Shown here: one piece after another, positions 10,837-21,800 of the stretch | Layout of the letters: each line of letters starts with the position of its first letter | Position numbering within the stretch: position 1 is the stretch's first letter | DNA from: Schistocephalus solidus | Lineage: Eukaryota > Platyhelminthes > Cestoda > Diphyllobothriidea > Diphyllobothriidae | NCBI GenBank assembly: GCA_017591395.1 | Contig: WEDG01000802.1 | Coordinates: 160,006-224,005 of the forward strand | Direction of reading: 5' to 3' | Length of the DNA: 64,000 nt | Translations under genes and position numbers: made by a program | Notes under the pieces: model-generated | Database searches by the model: none | Seen by the model: the letters and a program-made list of their open reading frames with translations, nothing else | What the model was told of the DNA's origin: nothing

Positions 10837-12047
10837 CGCGCGTGTGTGCACTCACGCGTGTGTGCGCTCACGCGTGTGTGCGCTCATGCGTGTGTGCGCT
10901 CACGCGTGTGTGCACTCGCGCTTGTGGCATGGAGCCTGCTAGGTGCGGTTGAACCTCCCCTCGCGCTATCTCATTGATCGATTTCATCGTCGTCGTCGCC
11001 GTCTTCTTCTTCTTCCTCCTCTCTCGCTGCTCCCCCGGCATGCCCTCGCCAGGTAACCTCGACCTCACGCTCTTTACCCTCCTCATGATTGCCCCCTTAC
11101 GTTGCTATTGCTGAGCGTCGCTCGCGCATGTTCGCACTACCCCCAGACCCACGCTCTTGTACCAACCAATGCCGTCCCTTCCCCCACCAGTTGAACCGCG
11201 TGTTAATTCAGCAGACTACATAAAGCGGTCGAATCAGTTGCGAGCACCCCGGTGGTCGCCTTTGGCTGGTCGCTGTGCCGCCTGTGTTTATCGTCCTCGC
11301 TCCCTATTGGAGACAGAGGAAGAGGGATGATAGTGGGTACTGTATCCTTTCGATCCCTGCAGACCCCTATCCTCTCTCTCTCTCTCTCTCTCTCGATCAT
11401 GTCACCTTGCTCCTTTCGTCGCCCTCACCCCCCCTCTCAGCGTCGTGCACCCAAAAGCACAGGTTTGCCGCGCAAGCGGACTCGCCGATACTAAACAGAA
11501 GTCACATTCACGGCTGTCTCTAATCCCTCTTTTTGGATGTGGCGCACGATAAACGTAGCGGGCTCTCTGTCATCACTCACGCGGCATGCAGCTATTCGCT
11601 CTGAGAAATGGGTTTTAAGTGGGTACAAAGGGGGAGTGTGTGTGTATATATGCTGTTTATATCTGACCAGTGGGGGTGTAGGGGTACTAGTTAGGGTTTG
11701 CAACAGACAGATAGCATTTGGTCGCTCAATTTGTCTCGTACAGGTGGTGAATGCTCCTGTGGCCGCCTCTAACTGGTACCCAACTCTCACCTGTGGCTCC
11801 TCGAAGTTGGGTTCTTCCCAGCGGCCACACCCCAGGCAACCGTCACGACCGGCGGGCTAAACCAGGTGAGAGTCTCCGATGTTGTGTGTGCCTCCCGAAC
11901 GTCCCACCCCCTCTCAAAAATTCCTACGTTGGCGGCGACAGCAACCCCTTTGGCGGCCCAGGCTAACTCGGGTCGTTCTCCCACTAAAACAAAACAGTGA
12001 CCCAAAGTGGAGTTTGGTAGCCGTCTGGGATGTCCGAGCAGCCCTAA
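10837..12047 (+). promoter_or_regulatory. LINE copy A 5' leader, probable internal promoter region
   Basis: The leader is about 1.2 kb, GC-rich and unlike the flank. It opens with 16-bp tandem monomers (10839-10926), then has runs of GTC and TTC codon-like triplets (10985-11020), a (CT)12 tract at 11372-11394, and from about 11650 a portion shared with copy B (GGGGTACTAGTTA and GGCGGGCTAAACCAGGTGAG). LINE 5' UTRs usually carry an internal promoter; that role is inferred from position only. No ATG opens the conserved ORF frame within the leader. Confidence 0.55.
10839..10926 (+). repeat. 16-bp tandem repeat, five units, at the LINE 5' end
   Basis: The units follow CGCGTGTGTGCGCTCA with one or two substitutions each. 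Five full units span 10839-10918, and a degenerate partial unit runs to about 10926. The array is only 2 nt from the inferred 5' boundary of copy A. Confidence 0.9.
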
Positions 12048-15000
12048 TTAGGGACAGCACTGCTTGCCTCCTCGCGGAGGAAGGGGCTAGAAAAGGTGCC
12101 CGAAACAAATGCTGGTTATCACGTCATCTGCAGCCGGCCGCGGCTCGCAGATCGCAAAATACGCGGTCGTAAAACTCAAACAAACAACAATACCGCCCGT
12201 CCCCATCCCCCTCGCCATACCCTCCAGGCTGCTCAGGTGAGTCCAGTCACACTAGCAGCCTGGAATGTTCGTTCCCTTTTAGACAATCCTAGGAGCAACC
12301 GGCCAGAACGGAGGACGGCGCTAGTCTCTCGGGAACTAGCGCGCTACAAGGTGGACATTACTGCTCTCAGCGAAACCCGATTCTCTGAGCAGGGTCAGCT
12401 GGAGGAGGTGGGTGCCAGCTACACCTTCTTCTGGAGCGGCCGGCCAAGGCAGAGCGACACAACGCTGGTGTCGCCTTTGCCACCCGTAACGACATCGTGG
12501 GACGTCTGCCCTGTCTGCCGCAGGGTATCAATGATCGCCTGATGAGCCTCCGCCTGCCTCTTAGGGAAGACCAGTTTGCCACCATCATCAGTGCCTACGC
12601 TCCCCCAATGACGAGCTCTGATGCGACGAAGGACAAATTCTACGAGGACCTGCACGCCCTGCTGGCGACTTTGCCGAAAGAGGACAAGTTAATTGTCCTT
12701 GGTGACTTCAACGCCCGCGTCCGGACGGACCACGCTGCCTGGCAGGGAGTGCTGGGTCCCCACGGTTTCGGTAGGTGTAACGATAACGGCCTCCTTCTTC
12801 TGCAAACGTGTGCGGAACACCATCTCCTGCTGACCAACACCTTCTTTCGCCTTCCGACGCGGGAGAAGGCCACGTGGATGCACCCTCGGTCGCGGCGCTG
12901 GCATCTGCTGGACTATGTTCTCGTCCGTAGGCGAGATCGACAGGACGTGCTGGTAACCAAGGCGATCCGCGATGCCGATGGTTGGACAGATCGCCGCCTC
13001 GTCATCTCCCAAATGAGGCTCCAACTGCAACCCCGACGAAGGCCCCAAGGTAAGCGACTGCCAGGTAAGTTAAATACTCTTTTATTAAATTTGCCTGCTC
13101 ACTGTTTTGATTTCAACAACCAAATAACCGAGAAACTGGAGGACCTGCATGCTCCAGATAATGAAGACACCATGGAAACACGATGGTGCCGACTGCGAAA
13201 TGTCATCCAGTCCACCACCCTCGAAGTCCTCGGACGCGTACACCGTCAACACCAGGACTGGTTTGATGACAATGACGCCGACATCAGCAACTTACTCGCG
13301 GAGAAGAATGGACTACACAAAGCCTACATGGACCTTCGGACTGACGCCACCAAAGTAGCCTTCTGCAAATGCCGGCGCCTTGTACAGCAACAGCTGCTGG
13401 AGATGCAGGATGCCTGAATGATCCGAAAGGCTGAGGAAATCCAGGGGTATGCGGACCGCAATGAAATGAAAAACTTTTTCAAAGCCATCAAGGCCATCTA
13501 CGGCCCGTGTACCAAAGGGACCGCACTGCTGCTCAGCTCTGACGGCACAACACTGCTGACAGAGAAATCGCAAATCCTGGAGCGCTGGGCCGAGCACTTC
13601 AGAAGCGTTCATTATTGCTCATCAGCCATTTCCGATGCTGCCATTGACCGGCTCCCTCAAGTAGACACGAACAAGGACATGGATCTGCCGCCTTCCCTAG
13701 CAGAAACTATCCGGGCCGTGCAGCAGATTTCTAGCGGTAAAGCACCGGGATCTGATGCAATCCCACCGGAAGTCTACAAGCACGATGGGCCCCGGCTGAT
13801 GACAGAACTCACAACACTCTTCCAGGATATGTGGTGCCATAGACAAGTTCCTCAGGATTTCAAAGACGCAATCATCGTCCATCTCTACAAACGGGAGGGG
13901 AACCGGCAACTTTGTGATAATCACAGAGGCATCTAGTTGCTCAACATTGCCGGGAAGATCTTCGCCCGTATCCTTATCAATCGTCTGAACGGTCACCTAG
14001 AGCAGGGCCTGCTCCCGGAAAGCCAATGTGGCTTCCACCGACACTGCGGGACAACTGATATGATCTTTGACGCCCGCCAGCTACAAGAGAAGTGACAGGA
14101 GATGCGAACTCACCTATACACTACATTCGTGGATCTGACGAAAGCCTTTGACACGGTGAATTGCGATGGCCTGTGGATATCATGCAGAAATTTGGTTGTC
14201 CTGAGTGGTTCACGCACATGGTGCGTCAGCTTCATGACGGGATGACGGCGCGCGTCACTGACAACAGGATGGTATCCGCAGCATTCGCAGTGACCAACGG
14301 AGTGAAGCAGTGATGCGTATTGGCTCCCACACTGTTAATTCTCATGTTCTCTACTATGCTGATGGACGCATACCGTGATGAGCAGCCTTGCATCCGCATC
14401 GCCTATAGAACTTACAGGCACCTTCTCAACAGTCGGTGTATGCAGGCTTCAACGCGCGTGTCTACGGCTACAGTCCGTCACTTGCTCTTCGCGGACGACT
14501 GCGCCCTTAACACCGTGACGGAGGAGGACATGCAAAGGAGTATGGTCTTCTTCGCCGCAGGCTGCGCCGATTTTGGATTAACAATCAGTACAGCCAAATC
14601 GGTTGTCATGCCCCAGCCACCACCCAGCGCGGAATACAATGCTCCCCGAATCAATGTCAACGGTGCTCACCTCAAAAATGTGGAAACCTTCGCTTTTCTA
14701 GGAAGCACGCTGACACGCAACATGAGAATCGATTATGAGATTGCCCATCGAATCTCCAAAGCTAGTTAAGTCTTCGGCCGGCTGCAGGCCTCCGTGTGGA
14801 ATCGCCACGGTATTCACCTGAACACCAAACTGAATATGTACAAGGCCGTCGTCTTGACGACGCTTCTTTACGGATCAGAAACCTGGACCGTCTACTCGAA
14901 CCAAGCCAGGAAGCTGAATCACTTCCACCCCAGCTGCCTCCGCAAAATACTGAAGCTGATATGGCAAGACAGGATATCGGACACGGAAGACCTGGAGCGG

Positions 15001-15298
15001 ACCGGAATCCTCAGCATCGGACCAGAATCCTTGGACCGGAATCATCAGCATCCTCGCCATGCTGAGGCAAGTGCAACTGCGTCAGAGTAGCCACCTGGTA
15101 TGAATGGACGACGAGCGACTACCCAAACGACTTTCCTACGGAGATGTCACAACGGGGGCTTGCCGACAGGGAGGTCAAAAACGACGCTTCATGGACACTT
15201 TGAAGAAATCGCTGAAGCAACTGCAAATCAACCCGGCGTCCAGGGAGGACCTCGCCCAGAATAGACCAACATGGAGAAGATCCGTGAAGACTGGTTAA
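12048..15298 (+). pseudogene. LINE copy A endonuclease-reverse transcriptase, broken
   Basis: The endonuclease domain begins at about 12249 with LAAWNVRSLLDN, followed by SETRFSEQ, then, after a frameshift near 12470, GDFNAR and WTD-RR. The last motif is WTDHR in copies B and M, so the catalytic His is Arg here (CGC at 12992-12994). A linker follows ([10 protein letters not shown]), then RT blocks SGKAPGSDAIPPEVYKH, FVDLTKAFDTVN (motif A) and LLFADDCAL (motif C, Asp pair at 14494-14499), and the thumb-side region [12 protein letters not shown] with LPKRLSYGD. In-frame stops lie at 13415, 13934, 14093, 14311 and 14767, with a further frameshift near 14175. The conserved frame opens after the TAA at 12045 without an ATG. 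The intact ancestor would nick DNA and reverse-transcribe its own RNA at the nick. Confidence 0.9.
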
Positions 15299-15403
15299 GC
15301 AATCTATGAGGCCAACCGGATCGCCACCGCCAAGGCTAAAAGATAGGCCCGAAAGTCACCAGAGCCCCGGACCAACATCGTCAATGCCCAGGCCCTGCCA
15401 ACA

Positions 15404-16205
15404 TGCCCGCGCTGTCAACGCATTCTCCGCGCGCGAATCAGCCTGGTTGGACATCTTCGGACGCAATGCACCAACAATCTGACAATTCCAACTTCTACGT
15501 CAAATTCTGCCAACCCTCCTTCAGACTCCCTCACCCTCACTCCTGGCATCAATTCCATTACTCCCACCATCATAGAGACCACATCCCAATACTCATCGCC
15601 TGTTACCCACACCACTGCAACCACCACCGCCTTCGCCTTCACTACCACCACCAGCATCAGCGATTGGGACTCTCTCCTAAACTGTATTTAATGACACCGC
15701 ACATTCACCTCACGCATCGGCCTGGTCGGTCACTTGCGAATCCATCGTACAGATACTGGTGAACCAGAGCCTGGAGCACCAAAACACAGCAGAAATCGCC
15801 GCCTCCACTGCCCTCACTGTCTTCGCGCATTCACTCATCGCATGGGTCTATTCGGTCACATTCGCATCCATGACAGCGGAATTCACCGCAATGCCGACAT
15901 CATCGGTACACCATGCACACCCTCCACTCCTGCCACTCTTACGCCCACTGCCACCCCCACTACCCTAAATGACATCCCACCAGCCTCAACCGATTCCTTC
16001 TGTCCACACTGCGCACGAAACTTCAACTCACGCATCGGCCTGGTCGGTCACCTGCGAATCCATCGCACGGAGGCTGGTGAACCAACGCCTGGGGGCTCCG
16101 ACATACAGTCACCGCGCCAGCCTCAACTGCCCTCACTACTCCCGCACATTTACACACCGCATGGGCCTATTAGGACACATGCGCCTCCACGACAACCTGC
16201 GGTAA
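15404..16205 (+). pseudogene. C-terminal C2H2 zinc-finger array of LINE copy A (five fingers)
   Basis: Fingers lie at 15404-15475 (CPRCQRILRARISLVGHLRT), 15683-15751 (decayed Cys side, then TSRIGLVGHLRIHR), 15809-15871 (CPHCLRAFTHRMGLFGHIRI), 16001-16063 (CPHCARNFNSRIGLVGHLRI) and 16128-16190 (THRMGLLGHMRLHD). A Thr/Ser/Pro-rich linker with an ACC-repeat origin separates fingers 1 and 2. Fingers 2-3 and 4-5 form two doublets with the same internal spacer type, so the array looks like a duplicated doublet. Fingers 1-4 share one frame, broken by stops near 15689; finger 5 is shifted by one frame. Stop at 16203. The array directly follows the RT part and is part of the LINE, not a host gene. A nucleic-acid-binding role in target or RNA recognition is inference. 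Confidence 0.85.
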
Positions 16206-17072
16206 ACCACCGGAGGCAAAGCCACATCAGCGCACACCATCTACATAAATACATAGACAACACCCTCACAATCTCCATAATGTACCTAATAAAACCACGG
16301 TTTCCTAGACACCCTGGCTTGAAAGGCTGCCAATCTGACGCTAACAACAGACCACGCCGTTGGCCCAGTGTATGAGCTGTGTGCGTCAAGTGGCTGACCA
16401 GTGGACTGGGAATCAAACGGCGATGGCTCCTCCATATCCCCTGAGTAAGTGAATCCTGGTGTGTGCGTTATGGGGGCCAGGTCGTGCTGTGGCGTGCGAA
16501 GACGGGTACGCCAAATTGAGAGGCAATGCGCCAACTCCCACATCAGGCAACTGACTGGCTTTGACGGTGGTCTGATGGTGGGGGTGGGGGAGAGAGTGAG
16601 GTTAACAGCTCAGCGTATTTTACTCACTATAAACAATCTGACGCGCTTGAACCTATCACGGTGCGCTTAAAGCCGTGGCTTGGAATTTTGCCAACTGACG
16701 GGATAACTCGGACCGCGTAATCAGCCAAATGTGTGTTTTGTGTGGAGTGGGTGACTGGCGGACTGATAGTCAGGCTACAATGGCTCCTTCTTAATGTGGC
16801 CTTTATGGCACTCCCACTCTGTGGGATCCGAGCCAGATGTGGTGGTACACCCATGGGCGGCTCCGGCCGCGCCAGCCACCTGTGAACTCTCCCATCTCCA
16901 GTCTTCTTGACTCTGTCTTGACATCGGCTCAGGTGGGGGAGGAGGAGAGATTGCGGTAGCTGCAGCGCATGGCTACTATCACTTAAAACTACTTCACGCG
17001 CAAGTCACCGTCCCTGCACCATCTGGTGTGAAGCATACGGTGGACCTCGTCGAAATCGACAGTCGAACTGTC
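16206..17072 (+). other. LINE copy A 3' UTR with an internal diverged duplication
   Basis: This non-coding tail is conserved in copies B and R. It contains two related modules of about 120 bp, near 16313-16437 and 16672-16795. Each begins with a CCNTGGCTTG.AA block, passes through GTGACTGGCGGACTG or CTGACCAGTGGACTG, and ends in ATGGCTCCT. The terminal 260 bp matches 7735-8000. The end is TCGAACTGTC with no poly-A. Conserved 3' ends of LINEs are usually the template for reverse transcription; that role is inferred. Confidence 0.75.
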
Positions 17073-17084
17073 ACACAAATTGGT
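17073..17084 (+). repeat. Target-site duplication of LINE copy A, right
   Basis: ACACAAATTGGT, partner of 10825-10836 with one mismatch. It directly follows the conserved LINE terminus. Confidence 0.65.
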
Positions 17085-18204
17085 GCATCCACACTTACTA
17101 AATCCTCTAGGCTACTCTGTTGCTGTAGTTACATCGATGGGCAACCTGGATCCCAAACTTTTTATTTTGTAAACACTTTTGCTTAAATCACTCCTAGTAT
17201 TATCAATTTATTTATAAATCTTCAGATATAACTATGAGCGCCTAACAGAATTTGCCGCCGAATTAACCTTAACAGTCATAACTATCTTTCAATGCTACAT
17301 ATGTGTGCTTGAGCTATCCTTTGATCAAAAATTTTCTGGAACTAGTAACTGTAAGCCCTATCCGCGTTACCCAGCGAATTCACATTTATCGCATAGACAT
17401 GCCACGTGAAAGGAAATTAATTTTTGGAATCCCCCCACATGTAAGCTATAAATTGGCTAAAAAGCGTTCACTTTCAACTTTCGAATAAAAACAGGTCCAA
17501 TAAATTTACAATGGTTTAGTTTCAAAAGAGGATGTTAGAATAAACCTATTTTTTGTACAGTCGCGTTAATTTGCAGAGAACATATAATTTATTAGGATAT
17601 GTCACTTTTCTAAGCATAATCATGCGGTTGCACCCATGTCTGCATTTGGCAGAATCCTGCTATGCAGTCTGTCTAGCCCAAATCTTTGCCTGTAGTTTTC
17701 AGTAATTCAGCTCTGTGGTCACAAAAAACGTCTTAAAAAATTTCTTTTGACTGCGCTCTCCGTAGGATGGTTTTATCCACCCAACGTAGAGCACTCTCCA
17801 ATGAAAATTCTTCTGACTAGATATGCGCGTAGCCTAATATACAACGTGATTTATTTGCAGTTTTGCCTGTTCTATATAATATTAGTTTAGAATCTGCGTA
17901 AGTGAAAACAGCATTGGTTTACTCCATTTCCAATGCCAATGGAATTTTTAAGTAAAACATTGAATTTGAGATAAGGAAATAGGTATGTTTTAATGTTACT
18001 CATTATAAACAAGATTAAGTAATAGGACTAATACCAAGGTACGCTTGTTATGCTCAAGACTTTTCCAATGAGTAAGAAGTGTAAAATGTTTAATACTTAG
18101 TTTTTTTACCGATGGACATTACCTTATTCTGAAACAATGTCACCTATATAAAGTTTTTTTGTTCTTATAATGATCATGTCTCCCAATAAGATGAATGTAA
18201 TTCA
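17085..18204. other. AT-rich spacer between LINE copies A and B, nothing recognised
   Basis: About 1.1 kb of AT-rich sequence without recognised motifs separates the two same-strand LINE copies. Confidence 0.6.
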
Positions 18205-18466
18205 TATATGTATTTATAGAATAACAGGGGTGTATGGGGTACTAGTTATGGGTAGCATCACACAGGTAGTATTTGGTCGATCCATGTATCTGGTATAGGT
18301 GATGAATGCTCCTATGGCCGCCTCTAGTTAGTACCCAACTCTCACCTGTGTCTCCTCGAAGCTGGTTCTTCCCAGCGGCCACAACCCGGGCAACCGCCAC
18401 GACCGGCGGGCTAAACCAGGTGAGGGTCTCCGGTGTTGTGTGTGTCTTCACACCCGAAATGTATGC

Positions 18467-18637
18467 TTCCTTCCCCCTGCTCTTCCCCTCTCCCGTACTT
18501 CCTGTCCCCCCTCTCCTCTCCTACTTCTACTCTTCCCCCTCCTCTCGCCCTTCTTTCATCCTCTCTCGATCTCCTCCTCGCCTTTACTCTTACTTCTTCC
18601 CTTCTCCCTCGCTCCTCACCCTTCCCTCCTCCCCCAC
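18467..18637 (+). repeat. Polypyrimidine tract inside the LINE copy B leader
   Basis: About 170 bp of nearly pure C and T, with only scattered purines, lies between leader blocks that are nearly adjacent in copy A (around 11892-11920). It is therefore an insertion or expansion specific to copy B, or a loss in copy A. Confidence 0.75.
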
Positions 18638-18885
18638 GGTCGAAAAAGTCCTACGGCGAGGGCGACATGCAATCACGTAGGTGGCCCAGGCGAATCGGTC
18701 GTTCTCTCACTAACCCAAATCGGGACCCATAGTGGAGTTCAGTAGCCACCTGGGATGACTAAGCAGCCCCTATTAGGGACAGCACTGCTAACCCCTCTCG
18801 GCGAAGGGGGCTAGAAAAGGTGCCCTTAACAAATGCGGGGTCTCACGACAGCTGCAGCAAATCGTGGCTATCAGACTGCAATTAC

Positions 18886-21800
18886 ATGCGGTCAAAAAAA
18901 TCTAAAAAATATCAGCAACAACTCCTCTCCCAATCCCCCCACCGTACCCTCCGGGGTACCTACCAGACAGCTCGAGTGAGCTTGCTCACTGTAGCAGCCT
19001 GGAATGTTCGATCCCTTTTAGACAATCCTAGGAGCAACCGGCCGGAACGGAGGACAGCGCTAGTCGCTCGGGAATTGGCGCGCTAAAAGGTGGACATTGC
19101 AACTCTCAGCAAAACCCGATTCTCTGAATAGGGTCAGCTGGAGGAGGTTGGTGCCGGCTACACCTTCTTCTGTAGCGGCCGACCAAAGGCAGAGCGATGC
19201 GATGCTAGTGTCACTTTTGCCATCCGGAACGACATCATGGGACGTCTGCCTTGTTTGCTGCAGGGTATCAATGATCGCCTGATGAGCCTCCGTCTGCATC
19301 TTCGGGGAGACCAGTTCACCACCATAATCAGCGCCTACGCTTCCCACTGACGAGTTCTGATGCGGCGAAGGAAAAATTCTACGAGGACCTGCACGCCCTG
19401 CTAGCGACTGTGCCAAAGGCGGATAAGTTAATTGTCCTTGGTGACTTAAACGCCCGTGTCGGGGCAGACCGTGCCTCGTGGATGGGAGTGGTGGGCCCAA
19501 ATGGTCTCGGTAGCCGTAAAGATAACGACCTCCTTCTTCTGCGAACGTGTGCGGAACACCGTCTCCTTATGACCAACACCTTCTTCCGCCTTCCGATGCG
19601 GCAAAAGGCGAACTGGGTACACCCCCGGTCGTCCTCTTGGACGATGTTCTCGTCCGGAGGCGAGATCAACAGGACGTGCTGGTGACAAAGGCGATCCCCG
19701 GTGCCGAGGGATGGACGGATCACCGCCTCCTCATCTCCAAGATGAGGCTTCGTCTGCAACCACGCAGAGGACCCCAAGGTAACCGACCACAAGTTAAGTT
19801 GAAAACTGTATTGTTGAATGTTAATGCTCACCATCTCCATTTTAGCAACGAGCTGGCCAACCGACTAGCCAACCTTCCAGTCGCCGACGCGGACAACTCC
19901 GTGGAGAACCACTGGTGTCAGCTGAGGGACACCATACAATCCAGTGCCCTGGATGTCCACAACCGCGCACGTCGTCAGCACCAAGACTGGTTCGATAACA
20001 ACGACGCAGCTATCAACGATCTGCTCGTCGAGAAGAACCAGTTGCACAAAGCCTACGTCGATCGCCCTACAGCTGCAAACAAGACAGCCTTCTACCGAAG
20101 TCACCCTTGTACAGCAACGGCTGCGGGAGATGCAGGATGCCTGGATGACGCGCAAAGCCGAGGAAATCCAAGGGTTCGCGGATCGAAACGAATGGAAGAA
20201 CTTCTTCGCCGCCACCAAGGCTGTCTACGGACCTCCCGTCAAAGGCGCTGCCCCTCTTCTCAGTGCCGATGGCAGGACGCTACTCACTGAGAAGACGCAA
20301 ATCCTGAAGCGATGGGCAGAACATTTCCAAAGCGTTCTCAATCAGCCCTCCACCATCTCCGACGCCGCCATCGATCGCCTGCCTGAAGTGGAAATCAACG
20401 CCGACCTTGATCTCCCGCCTCTCTCCAAGAAACCATCAGAGCCGTGCAGCAACTCTCCAGCGGGAAAGCACCTGGCTCGAACGCGATCCCTGCTGAGATT
20501 TACAAGCATGGCGGACCCCAAATGATGAACCAACTCACAGTGCTCTCCCAGGAGATGTGGCACCAAGAGCAAGTCCATCAGGATTTCAAAGACGCAACCA
20601 TTGTCCACCTCTACAAGAAGAAAGGGAACTGCCAACTCTGAGACAACCACCGAGGAATCTCGCTGATGAACATCGCCGGAAAGATCTTCGCCCGCATTCT
20701 TCTCAATTGCCTGCACACTCACCTGGAGCAAGGACTGTTCCCGGAAAGCCAATGTAGCTTCCGACGACCCCGAGGAACAATCGACATGATCTTCACGACT
20801 CGACAGCTGCAAGAGAAGTGCCAAGAGATGCGGACTCACCTCAACACTATCTTCGTGGATCTGTAGAAAGCCTTTGACACGGTGAATCGCAACGAGCCGT
20901 GGAAAATCATGCAGAAATTCGGCTGTCCTGACCGTTTCACGCCTATGGTACGTCAGCTTCATGATGGGATGATGGCGCGCGTCACTGACAACGGGACGGT
21001 ATCCGAAGCATACGCAGTGACCAACGGAGTGAAGCAGGGCTGCGTCCTTGCACCTACCCTCTTCAGTCTCATGTTCTCTGCCATTCTAATGGACGCCTAC
21101 CATGAAGAACGCCCCGGGATCCGCATTGTCTAACGGATGGATGGCCGACTCATCAACCAATGACGGATGCACTTCCGCTCAAGTGTCTCCACAGCCACCA
21201 TCCACGAACTTCTCTTCGCTGATGACTGCGCACTCAATGCAACGACAGAAGAGGAAATACAAAGGCGCATCTACCTCTTCGCTGCCACCAGGGACAACTT
21301 CGGACTTTGCATCAACACTGAGAAAATGGTTGTGATGTATAAGCCGCTGCCCAATACCACCTACTCCGCAGTTCACATCAATGTCAATGGCACCAAACTG
21401 AAATCTGTGGATACCTTCAAGTACCTGGACAGCAATCTCTCCCGTCGCACCAACGTTTACGATGAGATCACCCATCGAATCGCCAAAGCCAGCCAAGCCT
21501 TTGAGCGCACGCAGAACGTGGTCTGGAATCGACACGGTCTCCACATCAGCACCAAACTCAAGATGTACAAAGCTGTCATACTGCCGACGCTGATGTATGG
21601 AGCGGAGACGTGGACGATCTACCAAACAGGCAAGGAAGCTCAACCACTTCCACCTCAACTGCCTTCACAGAATACTAAATCTGACATGGCAAGACAGGAT
21701 ACCTGACACGGAAATGGTGGAACAAACAGGTCTTCTCAGCATTTATGCTCAGCTGAAACAACTGCAACTGCGATGGAGCGGCCACCTTGTGAGGATGGAC

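Larger units (their letters stand above)
10837..17072 (+). mobile_element. LINE copy A, apparently full length (about 6.2 kb)
   Basis: This non-LTR retrotransposon has a GC-rich leader (10837-12047), one broken ORF (12048-16205) with an AP-type endonuclease, a reverse transcriptase and five C2H2 fingers, and an 867-bp 3' UTR ending in TCGAACTGTC. The ends are set by the 12-bp near-perfect duplication at 10825-10836 and 17073-17084 and by the 3' end found independently at position 8000. The ORF has several stops and frameshifts, so the copy is dead. By ORF layout it resembles the RTE/CR1/L2-type LINEs carrying an APE endonuclease; I do not assign a clade. Copies R and M are its close relatives, and B is more distant. 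Confidence 0.85.

Noticed and set aside
11491..11860. Overlapping frames of 99-107 codons on both strands before the LINE ORF
   Set aside because: They lie in the GC-rich LINE leader, overlap each other on opposite strands, and are not conserved in copy B.
12689..13048. Open frame of 119 codons on the strand opposite the endonuclease (and its equivalent at 37612-37971)
   Set aside because: It is the antisense shadow of a GC-rich coding region and recurs only because the LINE recurs; there is no motif of its own.
15734..16375. A frame of 213 codons with C2H2 fingers, considered as a host zinc-finger gene
   Set aside because: It follows the RT of LINE copy A directly, and the same fingers occur at the same place in copies B, L and R. 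It is part of the LINE.
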